From contig JBEVLT010000149.1 in NCBI GenBank assembly GCA_040509055.1, positions 1 through 9,224 on the forward strand: a stretch of 9,224 bases of DNA, given 5' to 3'. Both the position numbers and the translations under genes were made by a program. Source of the stretch: JAJKIP01 sp040509055 (lineage in GTDB: Bacteria; Bacteroidota; Bacteroidia; Chitinophagales; Chitinophagaceae). Positions 7,227-9,224 of the stretch are shown in pieces; the stretch's first letter is position 1; each line of letters starts with the position of its first letter. Below the pieces are notes generated by a model, which was not told where the DNA came from, did no database searches, and saw only the letters and a program-made list of their open reading frames with translations.

Positions 7227-7577
7227 TTAAACTGCAAAACTTTCGCCGCAGCCGCAGGTGCGGCTGGCGTTGGGGTTGTTGAAGAAGAATCCCTTACCAT
7301 TCAGGCCATCCGAAAATTCGAGCGTAGTGTTCACGAGGTACAAAAAGCTTTTCAGGTCGGTCACTACTTTTACCCCATTGTTTTCAAAAGCCTGGTCCGT
7401 AGGCTTCAGTTCATTGTCGAAATCCATTTTGTAGCTCAACCCGGAGCAGCCGCCGCCTACCACACTCACCCGCAGGAACCAGGAAGGGTCGCCTGTCCGT
7501 CCGGCGTCGGCCAGCAATTGCAGCACTCTTTCCCTGGCCTTATCGCTTACATATACCGCATTATCCGTTGCTATCAT
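7227..7577 (-). CDS. iscA: Iron-sulfur cluster assembly protein, IscA/SufA/ErpA family
   Basis: A 116-aa A-type iron-sulfur carrier (HesB family, PF01521) of usual length. The three family cysteines are present: C44 in GGGCSGLSYKM, and C108 and C110 in TCGCGESF at the C-terminus. They bind iron or a [2Fe-2S]/[4Fe-4S] cluster for transfer to target enzymes in the cytoplasm. The gene begins 36 bases after the iscS stop, on the same strand, and ends at a strong terminator, so the two form a unit. Sequence alone does not separate IscA, SufA and ErpA; the symbol is chosen because of the IscS-type neighbour. The ATG at 7577 is preceded by a TAnnTTTG match, so it may also be transcribed separately. 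Confidence 0.92.
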   Translation of the reverse strand: MIATDNAVYVSDKARERVLQLLADAGRTGDPSWFLRVSVVGGGCSGLSYKMDFDNELKPTDQAFENNGVKVVTDLKSFLYLVNTTLEFSDGLNGKGFFFNNPNASRTCGCGESFAV

Positions 7578-7601
7578 ACGATTGAATTTTGTTTCAACTT
7601 A

Positions 7602-7609
7602 CAAAATTA
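7602..7609 (-). promoter_or_regulatory. Possible internal promoter element before iscA
   Basis: The minus strand reads TAATTTTG, an exact TAnnTTTG match, in the AT-rich 36-base gap between iscS and iscA and 24 bases ahead of the iscA ATG. No -33 TTG is seen upstream, where the sequence is the 3' end of iscS. A chance match in an AT-rich spacer is quite possible. Confidence 0.3.
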
Positions 7610-7613
7610 AAGT

Positions 7614-8837
7614 TTATTCCTTTACCGCCTGACCCGGGTCTGCATACGGGTCGATGCCCGCCTGGTGCATCTCCCACAGGGGCGTAGCCTCCCGCAGCTT
7701 CTGCACGGTGCCCGTTACCTGCCCGATGGCATGGCCGATCTCTTCTTCCGTGGTGGTCCGGCCCAGGCTGAAGCGAAGGGAGTTGTGCGCCACGCTATCC
7801 GTGATCCCCATTGCTTTCAGCACATAAGACGGCTCGGGTGAACCAGACGTACAGGCCGACCCGGCCGATACGGCCATATCCTTTGTGAGCTCCGTAAGCA
7901 GGCTGCCTGCTGCCAGGTAGTTGAACCCGATATTGACCACATGGGGCAACCGTTGCACCGGGTCGCCGTGCAGCTGCGATTCCGGTATTGCCAGCAGGGC
8001 ATCCTGCAACTTGTCGCGCAGTTGTTGCAGCCGGCCGGCTTCCGCTTCCATCTCCAGGCGGGCTATTTCACAGGCTTTGCCAAAACCCACAATACCCGGT
8101 ACATTCAGGGTACCGCTGCGCAAGCCCCTTTCGTGACCGCCACCGTGCAGCTGTGCAGCCAGTTTTACGCGCGGGTCCCTGCGCCGTACATAGAGTGCGC
8201 CGGTACCTTTGGGCCCATAAAGCTTGTGAGCGGAAAAAGCAAGCAGGTCGATGCTGTCGCTGTTTACATCCACCGGTATCTTGCCGGCTGCCTGCGTGGC
8301 ATCGCTGAAGAACAGTATGCCGTTTTTCCTGGCAATGGCCCCGATTTCCTTTACCGGCATGAGGGTGCCGGTCTCGTTGTTGGCATACTGGATGGCAATC
8401 AGGATCGTTTGAGGCGTAATGGCGGCCTCCAGCTGCGCCAGGTCGATCTGTCCCTGGCTGTTTACGTCCAGGTACGTTACTTCCCCGCCTGCTTTTGCCA
8501 GGTACCGGCAGGTATCCAGTACCGCCTTGTGCTCCGCAGCGCAGGTGATGATATGGTTGCCCTTGCCGGCATATGATTCGAAAACGCCTTTCAAAGCCAG
8601 GTTGGCAGCTTCCGTGGCACCGGAGGTAAAAATGATTTCTTCGGGTATGGCCCCGATGAGGGCGGCTACCTGCTCCCGGGCATAATCGACGGCTTCGCGG
8701 GCCTGCCAGCCCAAAGCATGCTGGTGGCTGGCCGCATTGCCAAATGCATTGCTGAAATAGGGCAGCATGGCTTCCACCACCCGCGTATCGCAGGGCGTGG
8801 TGGCACTATAATCGAGATAAATGGGAAAATTCAGCAT
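7614..8837 (-). CDS. iscS: Cysteine desulfurase, IscS type
   Basis: A 407-aa PLP enzyme that converts L-cysteine to L-alanine and leaves a persulfide sulfur for iron-sulfur clusters and thio-modified RNA. Visible residues are H103 (AAEHKAV), D179 and Q182 (SDATQ), the PLP lysine K205 (SAHKLYGPKG), and the persulfide cysteine C329 in AGSACTSGSPEPSYVLKAMG. These positions lie within one residue of E. coli IscS (H104, K206, C328). The long loop around C329 marks group I (IscS/NifS), not the SufS type. The C-terminus keeps PLWEMHQAGID, resembling the IscS tail that docks the scaffold IscU, yet no iscU lies in this window. It starts with ATG at 8837 and is first in a two-gene unit with iscA. It is divergent from the epimerase gene across 93 bases, where I see no exact promoter match on its strand. 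Confidence 0.95.
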   Translation of the reverse strand: MLNFPIYLDYSATTPCDTRVVEAMLPYFSNAFGNAASHQHALGWQAREAVDYAREQVAALIGAIPEEIIFTSGATEAANLALKGVFESYAGKGNHIITCAAEHKAVLDTCRYLAKAGGEVTYLDVNSQGQIDLAQLEAAITPQTILIAIQYANNETGTLMPVKEIGAIARKNGILFFSDATQAAGKIPVDVNSDSIDLLAFSAHKLYGPKGTGALYVRRRDPRVKLAAQLHGGGHERGLRSGTLNVPGIVGFGKACEIARLEMEAEAGRLQQLRDKLQDALLAIPESQLHGDPVQRLPHVVNIGFNYLAAGSLLTELTKDMAVSAGSACTSGSPEPSYVLKAMGITDSVAHNSLRFSLGRTTTEEEIGHAIGQVTGTVQKLREATPLWEMHQAGIDPYADPGQAVKE

Positions 8838-8930
8838 ATTTGCGATGATTCAGTAACATAAAAGTAGCTCAAAGGTTGTGCCGTGCCTTGTGAAAGACGG
8901 CGATGGCCGGCCCCGGAAAAAACATCTTCT
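8838..8930. promoter_or_regulatory. Divergent intergenic region between iscS and epimerase gene
   Basis: These 93 bases must carry the start signals of both divergent genes, or their leaders. On the minus strand there are two near matches to TAnnTTTG, TACTTTTA and AACCTTTG, within about 35 bases of the iscS start. On the plus strand I see only CATATTTG at 8835-8842, also one base off. None is convincing, and no operator-like inverted repeat stands out. Confidence 0.4.
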
Positions 8931-9224
8931 ATGCAGAAAGTAGAACATATCGGTATCGCCATCCGCAGCCTGGCCGGCTCGGTGCCCCTGTTTGAGAAAC
9001 TGCTGAATACGCCGTGTTACAAGACAGAAGCAGTGGAGAGCGAACGGGTAAACACCGCTTTTTTCCGGACCGGCGATACCAAGATCGAACTGCTGGAAAG
9101 TACCGACCCGGAAGGCGTGATCGCCCGGTTTATTGAGAAAAAAGGGGAGGGCGTTCATCATATCGCTTTTGCCGTGGAAGACATTGAAACCGAAATGCAG
9201 CGGCTGAAAAGCGAAGGATTCGTA
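8931..9224 (+). CDS. mce: Methylmalonyl-CoA epimerase (partial, 3' end missing)
   Basis: The first 98 codons of a vicinal oxygen chelate/glyoxalase-fold protein, starting at ATG 8931 and running in frame off the right edge. The family is about 130-140 aa, so roughly a third is missing. VEHIGIAI at 4-11 holds the first metal-ligand histidine (H6), KIELLES at 51-57 holds the second ligand position (E53), and GVHHIAFAV at 74-82 holds the third (H77); the fourth would lie beyond the window. The enzyme interconverts (S)- and (R)-methylmalonyl-CoA between propionyl-CoA carboxylase and methylmalonyl-CoA mutase. The N-terminal layout matches epimerases better than lactoylglutathione lyase, though a related VOC protein cannot be wholly excluded without the rest. 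It is the only plus-strand gene seen, divergent from iscS. Confidence 0.88.
   Translation, partial: MQKVEHIGIAIRSLAGSVPLFEKLLNTPCYKTEAVESERVNTAFFRTGDTKIELLESTDPEGVIARFIEKKGEGVHHIAFAVEDIETEMQRLKSEGFV

Noticed and set aside
7941..8576. 211-codon plus-strand open frame opposite iscS
   Set aside because: It is antisense to iscS, which has all catalytic residues in place; no independent coding sign was seen.
8850..9161. 103-codon minus-strand open frame at the right end
   Set aside because: It is antisense to the epimerase gene, whose VOC metal-ligand motifs are evident on the plus strand.

Overview
The window looks like chromosomal DNA of a Bacteroidota bacterium, probably of the Chitinophagaceae type, with roughly 50-55% GC. 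Four observations support this: paired gliding-motility genes gldF and gldG; a one-chain MurF-alanine racemase fusion; a lipoprotein signal peptidase with the enlarged loops usual in this phylum; and TAnnTTTG promoter elements with no obvious Shine-Dalgarno sequences. The lineage is inferred from protein character; no database search was possible.

Layout, left to right. Bases 16-58 hold a strong terminator for a plus-strand gene lying off the left edge. Bases 59-318 are a non-coding gap between that gene and lspA, which converge. From 319 to 8837 seven genes lie on the minus strand. In order of transcription (right to left) they are iscS, iscA, an intrinsic terminator, gldF, gldG (ATGA overlap), terC, murF-alr and lspA. 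At 8931 a methylmalonyl-CoA epimerase gene starts on the plus strand, divergent from iscS across 93 bases, and runs off the right edge.

Functional grouping. IscS and IscA supply sulfur and help assemble iron-sulfur clusters. GldF and GldG form the membrane part of an ABC transporter needed for gliding in this phylum; the ATPase GldA is not in the window. TerC is a membrane protein of the metal-ion (manganese-linked) exporter family and is followed after 21 bases by murF-alr, which makes D-alanine and adds D-Ala-D-Ala to the peptidoglycan precursor. LspA cleaves lipoprotein signal peptides. The middle of the window is therefore largely cell-envelope genes, while the two ends are iron-sulfur and propionate/methylmalonyl metabolism.

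I see no mobile element, CRISPR array, tRNA, rRNA or defence system. This is an ordinary core-genome stretch, and I found no convincing undescribed system. The points worth a second look are start-site and promoter questions for lspA and murF-alr, the iscS-iscA pair without iscU, and the lineage-specific loops of LspA.
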